The translations under genes were made by a program, and so were the position numbers. A stretch of 33,908 nucleotides of DNA from Anaerolineales bacterium (GTDB lineage: Bacteria; Chloroflexota; Anaerolineae; Anaerolineales; Villigracilaceae): positions 1 through 33,908 of the forward strand of contig JABARH010000015.1 in the NCBI GenBank assembly GCA_019187665.1, in the 5' to 3' direction. Numbering within the stretch: position 1 is the first letter of the stretch; every line of letters starts with the position of its first letter. The notes below the pieces were generated by a model. It was given only the letters and a program-made list of their open reading frames with translations. It had not been told where the DNA came from and ran no database searches. This document shows positions 14,786-22,171 of the stretch, piece after piece.

Positions 14786-15859
14786 TTAGTAATGGATGGT
14801 GACGCGCGTCCCGCGTTCGCCGCCGAAATAAACTTTGGAGTTGATGTTCTCAACGGTATGGGGCGGGCGCGCCCAGCGGAAGAGCCATTTGGCTTCGGGC
14901 GTGCGCATGTTGATACAACCGTGACTCATCGGCGCGCCGAAATTTTCATGCCAGTAGGTGCCGTGAAAGGCGTGACCGGCGGGCGTGAAGAAGCATGTCC
15001 ACGGGACGCCAGGCAGAACGTAGTTGTCGGCGTCGGCGAAGAGGTTGACGGCGCCGCCCTGCCCCAACCCAAAGTAGCTGTAGCCCATGTGCTTGGCCGG
15101 GACTTTTTCTTGAATATAAAACTCGCCGACCGGTGAAGCAAAATCCTTGACCGGGATACCGGAGGAGATCTTCGTCTGGAAAACAGGTTTCTCATATTCG
15201 TAGGCAATCAATGATTGCGTACTGAGGTTAACATCCACACGCTTCTGTTCCTTCGGGACATCGGGCGAGAGCGGGCTGAGGTCTTCGGCGTGGATGGGAC
15301 GCAAGTGAGCGGCCGGGACGTAGTACGGCACATTCGAATCGAGTTCATCGAAAATTTTGTACCACACACCGCCGTCAGGACCGCTGGCGAGCGCCACCGC
15401 CCAATGGACCGAACCGTAATACATGGGCGGATTCATCTTCTCCCAGCCGAAGGCGCGTGAGTTGCGCCAGGGGTTGGTCATCGGCACGGTCACCTCCATC
15501 ATTTGGTAGGTGCCGTCAGGAATTGAATCAAGCGGTTTGTTGCGCAGGTTCTTGACGAGTTGCACACGCCCGCGATGGACGTATCCACCCCAGACGCGAT
15601 ACCAGACCGGGTTGTATTTCAATTTTTCGTCTGTGCTTTTGGCCTCGCCATAGACGTGAACCAGTTCATCGCGAAACCACGTCCCGACGAGCTGACTCTC
15701 ATCGGAGGGCTCGCGGTAGACGGGGACAGATTCGGTCGCCACGCGGAGCAAGGTTGAGTCGTCGAACCCCGCCACGCGGGAGGCGAGGGGCGAGAATGCC
15801 AGCGAACCGAGGGTCAGCCCGCCGAGTTTGAGCAGATCGCGGCGCGATAGTTTGGTCAT
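14786..15859 (-). CDS. L,D-transpeptidase (YkuD) with Tat signal
   Basis: 357 residues. Residues 1-30 are a twin-arginine signal (SRRDLLKLGGLTLGSLAF), so export is through Tat. An SH3-like segment follows (VPVYREPSDESQLVGTWFRDELVHVYGE). The C-terminal YkuD catalytic domain has HAFHGTYWHENFGAPM and SHGCINM (312-318) with nucleophile Cys315. It would cross-link or modify peptidoglycan, or attach proteins to it, outside the membrane. TACAAT (15867-15872) lies seven bases before the ATG and there is no Shine-Dalgarno, so it too looks leaderless. Confidence 0.9.
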   Translation of the reverse strand: MTKLSRRDLLKLGGLTLGSLAFSPLASRVAGFDDSTLLRVATESVPVYREPSDESQLVGTWFRDELVHVYGEAKSTDEKLKYNPVWYRVWGGYVHRGRVQLVKNLRNKPLDSIPDGTYQMMEVTVPMTNPWRNSRAFGWEKMNPPMYYGSVHWAVALASGPDGGVWYKIFDELDSNVPYYVPAAHLRPIHAEDLSPLSPDVPKEQKRVDVNLSTQSLIAYEYEKPVFQTKISSGIPVKDFASPVGEFYIQEKVPAKHMGYSYFGLGQGGAVNLFADADNYVLPGVPWTCFFTPAGHAFHGTYWHENFGAPMSHGCINMRTPEAKWLFRWARPPHTVENINSKVYFGGERGTRVTIHY

Positions 15860-15866
15860 GCCGAAA

Positions 15867-15872
15867 ATTGTA
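15867..15872 (-). promoter_or_regulatory. -10 box fused to the L,D-transpeptidase start
   Basis: TACAAT seven bases ahead of the ATG at 15857-15859; no clear -35. Confidence 0.45.
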
Positions 15873-15907
15873 CCCGAATTTAATGAGAGGCTGGTGAGAG
15901 CGAATTA

Positions 15908-15949
15908 AACAGCAACCACCCTCCGTGTTTGCGGAGGGTGGCTGCTGTT
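15908..15949 (-). terminator. Terminator after the SWIM gene
   Basis: Arms AACAGCAACCACCCTCCG (15908-15925) and its near-complement (15932-15949) with one mismatch and a six-base loop. On minus TTTAATT overlaps and follows the stem end. Confidence 0.75.
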
Positions 15950-15961
15950 CTTCGGTTTTCG

Positions 15962-16204
15962 TTACGCTTCCGCAGCGACGGCGATCATGTCTTTGAGGAG
16001 AATCTCGAGCGCCATGCTATGGCCGCAGCGCTTGTGAGTGATGAAGAATTCACAGTCGCATTGAAAGACGCCGTTGTCGAAACTGACGTTGTGATCGTTG
16101 TTGTCGCCCTGAAAGGTGACCTCGAACCTGTTAAAGTGAAAGCGTTGGCGTTCTTCTGCATAACGTTTGGCTTTTTCCAGTTTACCGATCATGCCGTAGT
16201 CCAT
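15962..16204 (-). CDS. Small SWIM-type zinc-finger protein
   Basis: 80 residues. Cys49-x-Cys51...Cys60-x-His62 (FQCDCEFFITHKRCGHSMALE) is the CxCxnCxH pattern of SWIM zinc fingers, which bind DNA or proteins. The rest is a short alpha/beta segment (KRYAEERQRFHFNRFEVTFQGDN). No catalytic domain is attached, although SWIM domains often sit in SNF2 ATPases or transposases, so it probably acts as a stand-alone adaptor. GGAGAT precedes the ATG. Its own promoter, a Phe-rich upstream ORF and a terminator hairpin lie upstream; a second terminator follows the gene. Confidence 0.8.
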   Translation of the reverse strand: MDYGMIGKLEKAKRYAEERQRFHFNRFEVTFQGDNNDHNVSFDNGVFQCDCEFFITHKRCGHSMALEILLKDMIAVAAEA

Positions 16205-16218
16205 ACTTTATCTCCTTT

Positions 16219-16302
16219 TCATTTTGGAATAAACAAAAAGACACGCGGAAAGCCGCGTGCCTTGAAGTTGCTGAAACCTTTGAAAAAAGTGAGAGATCGC
16301 AT
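16219..16302 (-). CDS. Phe-rich upstream ORF (27 aa) ahead of the SWIM gene
   Basis: ATG at 16300-16302, stop TGA at 16219-16221. It begins MRSLTFFKGFSNFKARGF and contains seven Phe among 27 residues (6, 7, 10, 13, 18, 22, 24). GAGG lies upstream of the ATG. The terminator hairpin at 16234-16259 lies inside the frame, and the stop falls just before the GGAGAT of the SWIM gene. It could be an attenuator leader peptide or a translated regulator of the hairpin. Translation is not proven; the T-rich stretch contributes part of the Phe content. Confidence 0.45.
   Translation of the reverse strand: MRSLTFFKGFSNFKARGFPRVFLFIPK
16234..16259 (-). terminator. Terminator-like hairpin in the SWIM gene leader
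   Basis: CACGCGG/CCGCGTG arms (16242-16248, 16253-16259), four-base loop, then CTTTTTG on minus (16234-16240). It lies downstream of the promoter at 16323-16351 and upstream of the gene, so it can act as an attenuator. Confidence 0.75.
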
Positions 16303-16322
16303 AGGAGCCTACCTCGTTCGAG

Positions 16323-16351
16323 AGTATAGCCAGTTTCAAGAAACAAGTCAA
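16323..16351 (-). promoter_or_regulatory. Promoter of the SWIM gene
   Basis: TTGACT (16346-16351), 17-base spacer, TATACT (16323-16328); start near 16316, ~14 bases before the upstream ORF. Confidence 0.85.
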
Positions 16352-16400
16352 CCGCAAAAACGCCGTCTACCCGCATTGTATGGAAAATGCAGGGTTGACG

Positions 16401-17630
16401 TCAATTGGCGCTGGCTCGTTCGTGACCATTGTATGAAAGAATTTGCGGCCATTTCCAGAGCGCCAGCCCAAGCCCGATGATACAGCCGATCCCGCCGCTG
16501 ACAACGGCAAACGGCGCGCCCAGAACCTGCGCGACCGCGCCCGCTTCGATCTCTCCCAGTTGGGGGCCGCCCTGGAAAAAGATCTGGTTGACGCTGGTCA
16601 TGCGCCCGCGTATGTGATCGGGCGTTTGCAACTGGCGGATGGTGTTGCGGATGATCGTGCTGAGGCCGTCGGCCGCGCCCGTCAGCGCGAGGGCGATCCA
16701 CGATACGACGAAGAGGCGGCTGAGGCCGAAGGCGATCGTTGCCGCGCCGAAGACGATCACCGCTGTAAGGAACAACATTCCCTGGCGGCGTAGTTCGCGG
16801 ACTTGTGAAACGATCACGGCGACAGTCACCGCGCCCACCGCCTGCGCGGCGGAGAGCCAGCCATATTCCACCACACCCACGCGCAGCACGTCGCGGGCGA
16901 TGAAGGGCATGAGCGTGTTCGCCGAAGCGAAGAAGGTGGCGATAAAGTCCAAAATCATTGTGGAGATGATGATGGGTTTGCCGAGAATGAAGCGAATCCC
17001 GTCGCCGATGGAGGACAGCCCCACGCCGTTGATGGCGTGATCCATTTTTTGCGGAATATCGCCGATGAAAAACAGGGCCAACAAAACGGCCAGGTATGAC
17101 GCGGCGTTGATGTAGTAAACGGATTGCAATCCCCACGCGGCGATGACGATGCCGCTCAGGGCCGGGCCGATCACCGATCCAGCCTGGAACGCGATGGAGG
17201 TCATGCTGAAGGCATTGGGCAGATCTTCCGCTGGGACGAGGTTCGGCACGAGCGACTGGCGCGCCGGCGCGTCGAAGGCGATGGCAACCGCGGAGAGCGC
17301 GGTCAGGATGTAGATGTGCCAAAGGGTGACATTTCCAAATTGCGTGAATATGCCGAGAATCAAAGCCAAAGAAGCCGCCGCCGTTTGCGTGAAAAATAGA
17401 ATTTTGCGGCGGTCGAAGGAATCTGCGATCACGCCGCCGATCAGCGAGAAGATGATGACGGGCAGAATGCGCGCGAAACCGATGCCGCTGACGGCGATGG
17501 GCTGGTCTGTCAGCTCGCGGATGTGCCAAAATAAAGCCCAGATTTGCATCTGGGTTCCAGCGATCGAGACCAAGAGTCCCAGCCAGAGGAAGAAGAAGCG
17601 ACGATGTTTGAGGGAGGGAGGGATGTGCAT
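16401..17630 (-). CDS. MFS transporter (EntS-like, MFS_3 group)
   Basis: 409 residues with about 12 hydrophobic segments, in the inner membrane. FDRRKILFFTQTAAA after the second segment is the MFS signature loop, and APARQSLVPNLVPAEDLPNAFSM is characteristic of the enterobactin-exporter/MFS_3 group. The second half repeats the pattern (IRGRMTSVNQIFFQGGPQLGEIEAG). It is a likely drug or small-molecule exporter of unknown substrate. The ATG at 17630 lies inside the 18-bp repeat at the edge of the heptamer array and has no Shine-Dalgarno, so the promoter region has apparently been replaced by the repeats. Confidence 0.88.
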   Translation of the reverse strand: MHIPPSLKHRRFFFLWLGLLVSIAGTQMQIWALFWHIRELTDQPIAVSGIGFARILPVIIFSLIGGVIADSFDRRKILFFTQTAAASLALILGIFTQFGNVTLWHIYILTALSAVAIAFDAPARQSLVPNLVPAEDLPNAFSMTSIAFQAGSVIGPALSGIVIAAWGLQSVYYINAASYLAVLLALFFIGDIPQKMDHAINGVGLSSIGDGIRFILGKPIIISTMILDFIATFFASANTLMPFIARDVLRVGVVEYGWLSAAQAVGAVTVAVIVSQVRELRRQGMLFLTAVIVFGAATIAFGLSRLFVVSWIALALTGAADGLSTIIRNTIRQLQTPDHIRGRMTSVNQIFFQGGPQLGEIEAGAVAQVLGAPFAVVSGGIGCIIGLGLALWKWPQILSYNGHERASAN

Positions 17631-17660
17631 TTGGGTGTCAGGTGTGCATTTGGGTGTCAG
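17626..17660. repeat. 18-bp direct repeat at the MFS start
   Basis: GTGCATTTGGGTGTCAG occurs at 17626-17642 and 17644-17660. The first copy contains the MFS start codon. Confidence 0.8.
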
Positions 17661-17898
17661 GTGTCAGGTGTCAGGTATCAGGTTTCAGGTTTCAGGTGTC
17701 AGGTTTCAGGTTTCAGGTATCAGGTTTCAGGTGTCAGGTATCAGGTTTCAGGTTTCAGGTGTCAGGTTTCAGGTTTCAGGTATCAGGTTTCAGGTGTCAG
17801 GTGTCAGGTTTCAGGTATCAGGTTTCAGGTTTCAGGTGTCAGGTTTCAGGTATCAGGTGTCAGGTTTCAGGTATCAGGTTTCAGGTTTTAGGTTTTCA
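17653..17898. repeat. Heptamer tandem array (GGTDTCA), ~34 copies
   Basis: Thirty-three consecutive perfect heptamers GGT(G/A/T)TCA, then GGTTTTA and a final degenerate unit. Writing each unit by its variable base gives GGG, then ATTGTTATG twice in a row (17674-17736 and 17737-17799), then a third diverging version. So a 63-bp block has itself been duplicated. Frames reading VSGFRFQ through it are products of the period, not genes. Confidence 0.95.
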
Positions 17899-17909
17899 AT
17901 GTGAGGAGT

Positions 17910-17964
17910 GACACCTGACACCTGACACTTGACACTTGACACCTGACACTTCGCACCTGACACC
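17910..17964. repeat. Inverted heptamer array
   Basis: About eight units of GACACCT/GACACTT, the same heptamer in reverse orientation, 12 bases after the main array. The two can pair as one very long hairpin. Confidence 0.9.
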
Positions 17965-17967
17965 GAT

Positions 17968-18789
17968 TTACGTCCCCCAATCGCGGAGATAAAGAAAATC
18001 GTAGCCGATGGTGCGGTTGCTGACTTTGGCGATGATGGGCATCATGCGTTTAAATTGGTTGCAACGGATGCGCGTGACGACCTTGTCCACGAAAGTTTTT
18101 TCGAAGCCAGCCTCGACACATTCTTCGGGCAGGTAACGCTGGTCAATGAGCAGGTAGAGCAATTGATCAACCTGTTCGTACGTGAAACCGAGTTCATTCT
18201 CATCGGTCTGCCCCGCCCAAAGATCGGCGGAGGGCGGCTTGTCTATGATCGGCGCGGGGATGTTCATGTCACGCGCGAGTTGGCGCGCTTGCGTCTTGTA
18301 CAAATCGCCGATGGGATTGATGGCCGAGGCCATGTCGCCCCAGAGCGTGGAATAGCCGAGCAGGATTTCGGTCTTGTTGCTGGTGCCAACGACGAGTCCT
18401 TTAAAATCTTCGGAGCGATCATACAAGACGATCATTCGCGCCCTTGCCATGATGTTGCCCTTGCGCGTCTTCGACATGTCGGGGTCGCGGGCGATGAGCG
18501 CATCCACCATATCGGTAATCTCGATCGTTTCGCTCTGGACGCCGAGCTGGTCAATCAACAATTGGGCGTGCGCGAGCGAATCGGCGCTGGAGGCTTTGTA
18601 GGGCATGCGCACTGCCAGCACATTTTCCGCGCCGAGGGCTTGGGCGGCGAGCGCGCAGGAGAGGGCAGAATCCAACCCGCCGGAGAGTGCGATCACGGCG
18701 CGTGTGAATCCGGCGCGGGTGATTTCGGATTTGATAAAGCCGGTCAGGATCTGGCGCGCGAGGTCGGTGTTGATGGCGAGGTCAGTCAT
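17968..18789 (-). CDS. nadE: NAD+ synthetase (ammonia-transferring subunit)
   Basis: 273 residues; amidates nicotinate adenine dinucleotide with ATP, the last step to NAD. The PP-loop is ALSGGLDSALSCALAAQA (34-51). GTSNKTEILLGYSTLWGDMASAINPIGDLYKTQ and DKPPSADLWAGQTDENELG complete the active site. Length equals a stand-alone synthetase domain. The start overlaps the end of the glutaminase-like gene by eight bases, so the two form a split version of the usual glutamine-dependent enzyme. Its 3' end abuts the inverted heptamer array. Confidence 0.95.
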   Translation of the reverse strand: MTDLAINTDLARQILTGFIKSEITRAGFTRAVIALSGGLDSALSCALAAQALGAENVLAVRMPYKASSADSLAHAQLLIDQLGVQSETIEITDMVDALIARDPDMSKTRKGNIMARARMIVLYDRSEDFKGLVVGTSNKTEILLGYSTLWGDMASAINPIGDLYKTQARQLARDMNIPAPIIDKPPSADLWAGQTDENELGFTYEQVDQLLYLLIDQRYLPEECVEAGFEKTFVDKVVTRIRCNQFKRMMPIIAKVSNRTIGYDFLYLRDWGT

Positions 18790-19660
18790 TGTGACCTTTC
18801 CAGCCTTCCTCGCGCGAGGCGATGATGCGCGAGAGTTCGCGTTGGGCGAGTCCCGTCCGTTCGTCGCGCAGGAGGGGCAGGCGCGCGCGGGTGCGCCTCA
18901 GCAAGCCCAGGTCGAGGGAAGAGACGAGCAGGTGTTCGGTCTGATAGGGGGCTTGAGTCACCAATTCGCCGCGCGGATCAAACATCGTCGAGCCGCCCCA
19001 AAAGTTGAGACCGTCTTCGTAGCCCACGCGGTTGGAGTGCGCGACAAACGACGTGAAAAGGCTGGCATAAGATTTGTTGACGCGTTCCACCCAGCGCGCC
19101 GACTCGAGTTTCTCGTTGTCGTTGAGTCCGCGGCCGGGCGAGGCGGAGGAAAAAAGTAAAATATCGGCGCCATCAAGCCAGAGCAGATAGGGAGGCGAGG
19201 CATGCCAGAAATCTTCGCAGATCAGCAGACCGACGCGCCCGAATTTTGTGTCGAAGGCTTGAATCGAATCGCCCCAGGCGAAGAAACGCCCTTCGTCGAA
19301 GAGTCCGTAGGTGGGCAGATAGACTTTGTGGTGAATGTGCAGGACGCGCCCGCCCGAAAGGTAGGCGGAGGCGATGTAGAAACGGTGGCGCGAGTCTTCG
19401 TCCACGAATCCGACGACGAGGTCGAGGTCTTGGCTGGCTTGGAGGAGGTGTTTGAAGACGGGATCATCGTCGTGAGGATGATGCGCGACGGTGGGGACGA
19501 TGTCTTGCAAAACGTAGCCGGTCAGCGAGAGTTCGGGGAAGACAAGCAGGTCGGCGTTTTGGGCTTTTGCCTGTTTGATGAAGTCGAAGTGTTTCTCGAG
19601 GTTGGATTCGACATCCCCCAAATGTGTGGCGATTTGCGCGAGGGCGAGGTTGAGTTTCAT
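18782..19660 (-). CDS. Nitrilase-family glutaminase partner of NadE
   Basis: 292 residues. Carbon-nitrogen hydrolase triad: Glu43 (VFPELSLTGYVLQD), Lys112 (HHKVYLPTYGLFDEGRFFAWG) and Cys148 (LLICEDFWHASPPYLL). The sequence matches the N-terminal glutaminase half of glutamine-dependent NAD synthetases, so it probably hydrolyses glutamine to give ammonia to NadE encoded downstream with an eight-base overlap. The start at 19660 is chosen because the nitrilase fold begins there (MKLNLALAQIATHLGDVESN); the longer frame adds 29 unrelated residues. No strong ribosome binding site is visible. Confidence 0.88.
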   Translation of the reverse strand: MKLNLALAQIATHLGDVESNLEKHFDFIKQAKAQNADLLVFPELSLTGYVLQDIVPTVAHHPHDDDPVFKHLLQASQDLDLVVGFVDEDSRHRFYIASAYLSGGRVLHIHHKVYLPTYGLFDEGRFFAWGDSIQAFDTKFGRVGLLICEDFWHASPPYLLWLDGADILLFSSASPGRGLNDNEKLESARWVERVNKSYASLFTSFVAHSNRVGYEDGLNFWGGSTMFDPRGELVTQAPYQTEHLLVSSLDLGLLRRTRARLPLLRDERTGLAQRELSRIIASREEGWKGHND

Positions 19661-19791
19661 CGGACGGAATCTTACCACTAAAATTGGCGGGCATTTTGTG
19701 AACCCCCCGAACAGGGTCTGCGCGCACGGCTTGACGCTGCGCCTCACGCACAGATCTGCGGCCTGCCTGTGCGCGGCCGCGGCGCCGGTGT

Positions 19792-19828
19792 TTCCAAAGA
19801 AAACAGGATCGCGTCTCCGCGATCCTGT
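19792..19828 (-). terminator. Terminator of the cold-shock gene
   Basis: ACAGGATCGCG (19803-19813), TCTC loop, CGCGATCCTGT (19818-19828); on minus followed by TTTTCTTTGG (19793-19802). The remaining 19661-19791 holds nothing recognisable. Confidence 0.85.
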
Positions 19829-19846
19829 CGTGTTTATGCCCGTCCG

Positions 19847-20068
19847 TTATTCCTTCGGCTTGACGGTCACATTGGCCGCCTGTAATCCTTTCGGGCCTTC
19901 CTCAATAGTGAATTCCACCTGTTGCTCGGCCTCGAGTTTACGATAGCCATCCATCTGCAACGCGGAAAAATGAACGAAGACATCCTCGCCACTTTCGCGG
20001 CCGATGAAGCCATACCCTTTCGTGGCGTTAAACCACTTGACGGTGCCAACAAAACGTTCGTCTGACAT
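19847..20068 (-). CDS. Cold-shock protein (CspA family)
   Basis: 73 residues; a single OB-fold domain that binds single-stranded RNA or [21 protein letters not shown] contains RNP1 (KGYGFIG), and [11 protein letters not shown] contains RNP2. [13 protein letters not shown] is the usual C-terminus. The start at 20068 is preceded by AGGAGA; the upstream in-frame extension is untranslated leader. The promoter at 20143-20171 leaves a ~70-base 5' leader, as is common for cold-shock mRNAs. Confidence 0.97.
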   Translation of the reverse strand: MSDERFVGTVKWFNATKGYGFIGRESGEDVFVHFSALQMDGYRKLEAEQQVEFTIEEGPKGLQAANVTVKPKE

Positions 20069-20142
20069 ATCTCTTTCTCCTGCAGAAATGATGTTGCCGC
20101 GCGCCGTTTCGCTTGCAACGGACAAACGCGGACAGTGGCGCA

Positions 20143-20171
20143 AATTTATCACGGTAAAAATTCCATGTCAA
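20143..20171 (-). promoter_or_regulatory. Promoter of the cold-shock gene
   Basis: TTGACA (20166-20171), 17-base spacer, TAAATT (20143-20148). A 152-bp MITE begins 20 bases upstream of the -35. Confidence 0.85.
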
Positions 20172-20190
20172 GACGACCTGAAGCCCGCCG

Positions 20191-20342
20191 TATGGCTTTA
20201 CCAAAGTCGGAGATTCCTCAACGCGAGTTACGCCAATCAGCGAATGGCGCGAATAAACCCAGGAAAATTCGCGAAATTCGCCTATTCGTGGCATTCGCGT
20301 TCCAAACCCGCCGGTTTGTCAAGCGACTTTGAAAAGAACATA
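20191..20342. mobile_element. 152-bp MITE, copy A
   Basis: Left end TATGGCTTTACCAAAGTCG and right end CGACTTTGAAAAGAACATA are imperfect inverted repeats. The interior (CTCAACGCGA, AGCGAATGG, CGAAATTCGCC, ATTCGCGTTCCAAA) matches copy B at 28005-28156, which has exactly the same length. No coding capacity. It separates the divergent csp promoter and recJ. Confidence 0.8.
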
Positions 20343-20428
20343 AAGCCCGCCGCGCGCCGACAGAAAGGCGGGCGCGCGCCACCCTTCCAACTCTCCCCAT
20401 CCCCGTTTATACTCCGCACGCCAACACC

Positions 20429-22159
20429 ATGAAACACACATCCCGCTGGCTGGTCCAGCCCGTCATCACGCCCGAAGCGGAGGCGGCCCTGCAGGCCTTC
20501 CCGCCCATCCTGCGGCAGATCCTCTTTAATCGCGGATACGAAAACGAAACGTCGGCCCGAGCCTTTCTGCGCGGTGAAACGCCGCATCCCGCCGACCCTT
20601 TCCTGCTCAAAGGCATGAGCGAGGCTGTGACGCGCATCCGTGCCGCGCTCGAAACGCGCCAACTCATCGTAGTCTACGGCGATTACGATGTGGACGGCGT
20701 CACCGCCACCGCGCTGCTTGTGGAAACGTTGGAGCGTTTTGGGGCAAATGTTAAAGGCTACATCCCGAATCGATTCGAGGAAGGCTATGGCCTCAACAAC
20801 GAGGCGCTGACCCAGCTTGCCAAAGACGGCGCTCGGCTGATCGTCACCGTGGACTGCGGCATCCGCTCGCCCGGTGAGGCGCGCCACGCGCGAACGCTCG
20901 GCCTGGACCTGATCATCTCCGACCACCACGAACCCGCAGGCGAAATTCCCGAGGCGCTGGCCGTCATTAACCCCAAGCAGCCCGGCGACGACTATCCCGA
21001 AAAATATCTGGCGGGCGTGGGGCTGGCCTACAAGATCGCCGAAGCCCTGTTCATTGATCACGTCAAGCAGGCGGCGGCCAAGGGGCAGCCTCCCGCCGTG
21101 AGCGGCCTGCTCGACGACCTGCTCGACCTGGTCGCGCTCGGCACCGTCGCGGACCTGGCCCCGCTCAACGGCGAGAATCGCAACCTTGTGCGGCGCGGCT
21201 TGCATCAAATGCGGCAGACAAAACGGCAGGGTCTCTTCTCGCTCGCGGCCACCGCCGGGGTGAGCCTGGCGCGCGTCACCGCGCAGAACATCGGTTTTTC
21301 GCTCGGCCCGCGTTTGAACGCGGTGGGGCGATTAACCGTCGCCTCCGACGCGCTGACCCTGCTCACCGCCAAAAGCGCGGAGCAAGCCGGCCTGCTCGCG
21401 CAGGAATTGGAAAACCGAAACCGCGAACGCCAGCAAATGACGAAAGAAATGCAAAGCATGGCCGAGGCGCTCGCGCTCGAATCGCAGGACTCGTCCGAAT
21501 TGCTGTTTGCCGCGCACCCACAGTTCAACCACGGTATCGTCGGCCTGGCCGCCTCGCGCCTGCTCGAAAAATATTATCGCCCGGCCATCGTCGGCCATTC
21601 AGACGAACAGGAAACCCGCTGTTCGTGCCGCTCGATCCCCGAATTCAACATCACCGCCGCGCTGGATGAATGCGCCGACCTGCTCGTTCGTCACGGAGGG
21701 CACCGCGCCGCGGCCGGGTTCACCGTCCGCAACGAACATCTCGGCGAACTGGTTGCCCGCCTGCGGGTCATCGCGCGGCGCGAACTCGCCGGCCGCGACC
21801 TGCGCCCCAGCCTGGCAGCCGATGCGCAGATCACGCTCGCGCAATTGAACTTCGACCTGGTCGAACAACTCGAACAGTTGCAGCCGACCGGCTATGGCAG
21901 CCCCGCCGCAACCTTCGTGACGCGCGGCCTGAAAGTGCAATCCAAACGCACCGTCGGCGCGGAGGGCGCGCACCTGAAATTAACGCTCACCGACGGCCGC
22001 ATGAACCTGGACGCGATTGCCTTCCGCCTCGGCCCATTGCACGAAACCCTGCCGCCCCTGGTGGACGTATTATTCATCCTCGAGATCAATGACTACAATG
22101 GACGCGCCAGCCTGCAACTCAACGTCAAAGACATCAAGGCGGCGGGTGTGCCGGATTAA
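20429..22159 (+). CDS. recJ: Single-stranded-DNA-specific exonuclease RecJ
   Basis: 576 residues; 5'-to-3' exonuclease in recombination and mismatch repair. DHH-family metal motifs are VVYGDYDVDGVTAT (81-94), VDCGIRS (141-147) and SDHHEPAG (164-171). DHHA1 signature GGHRAAAGFTV occurs near residue 425, and a C-terminal OB-fold follows (GLKVQSKRTVGAEGAHLKLTL). Length is normal. TATACT at 20408-20413 could be a -10 giving a short leader. First of four same-strand genes; guaB follows after 12 bases. Confidence 0.95.
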   Translation: MKHTSRWLVQPVITPEAEAALQAFPPILRQILFNRGYENETSARAFLRGETPHPADPFLLKGMSEAVTRIRAALETRQLIVVYGDYDVDGVTATALLVETLERFGANVKGYIPNRFEEGYGLNNEALTQLAKDGARLIVTVDCGIRSPGEARHARTLGLDLIISDHHEPAGEIPEALAVINPKQPGDDYPEKYLAGVGLAYKIAEALFIDHVKQAAAKGQPPAVSGLLDDLLDLVALGTVADLAPLNGENRNLVRRGLHQMRQTKRQGLFSLAATAGVSLARVTAQNIGFSLGPRLNAVGRLTVASDALTLLTAKSAEQAGLLAQELENRNRERQQMTKEMQSMAEALALESQDSSELLFAAHPQFNHGIVGLAASRLLEKYYRPAIVGHSDEQETRCSCRSIPEFNITAALDECADLLVRHGGHRAAAGFTVRNEHLGELVARLRVIARRELAGRDLRPSLAADAQITLAQLNFDLVEQLEQLQPTGYGSPAATFVTRGLKVQSKRTVGAEGAHLKLTLTDGRMNLDAIAFRLGPLHETLPPLVDVLFILEINDYNGRASLQLNVKDIKAAGVPD

Positions 22160-22171
22160 ACTGGAGTTGAC

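Noticed and set aside
16234..16259. This hairpin as the ordinary terminator of the MFS gene
   Set aside because: A consensus promoter lies between the MFS stop and the hairpin, so it also stands in the leader of the SWIM transcript. It could still serve both.
17642..17911. Three overlapping plus-strand frames of repeated VSGFRFQ/VSGIRFQ
   Set aside because: A 7-bp tandem repeat without stop codons stays open in every frame; there is no start context and no non-repeat portion.
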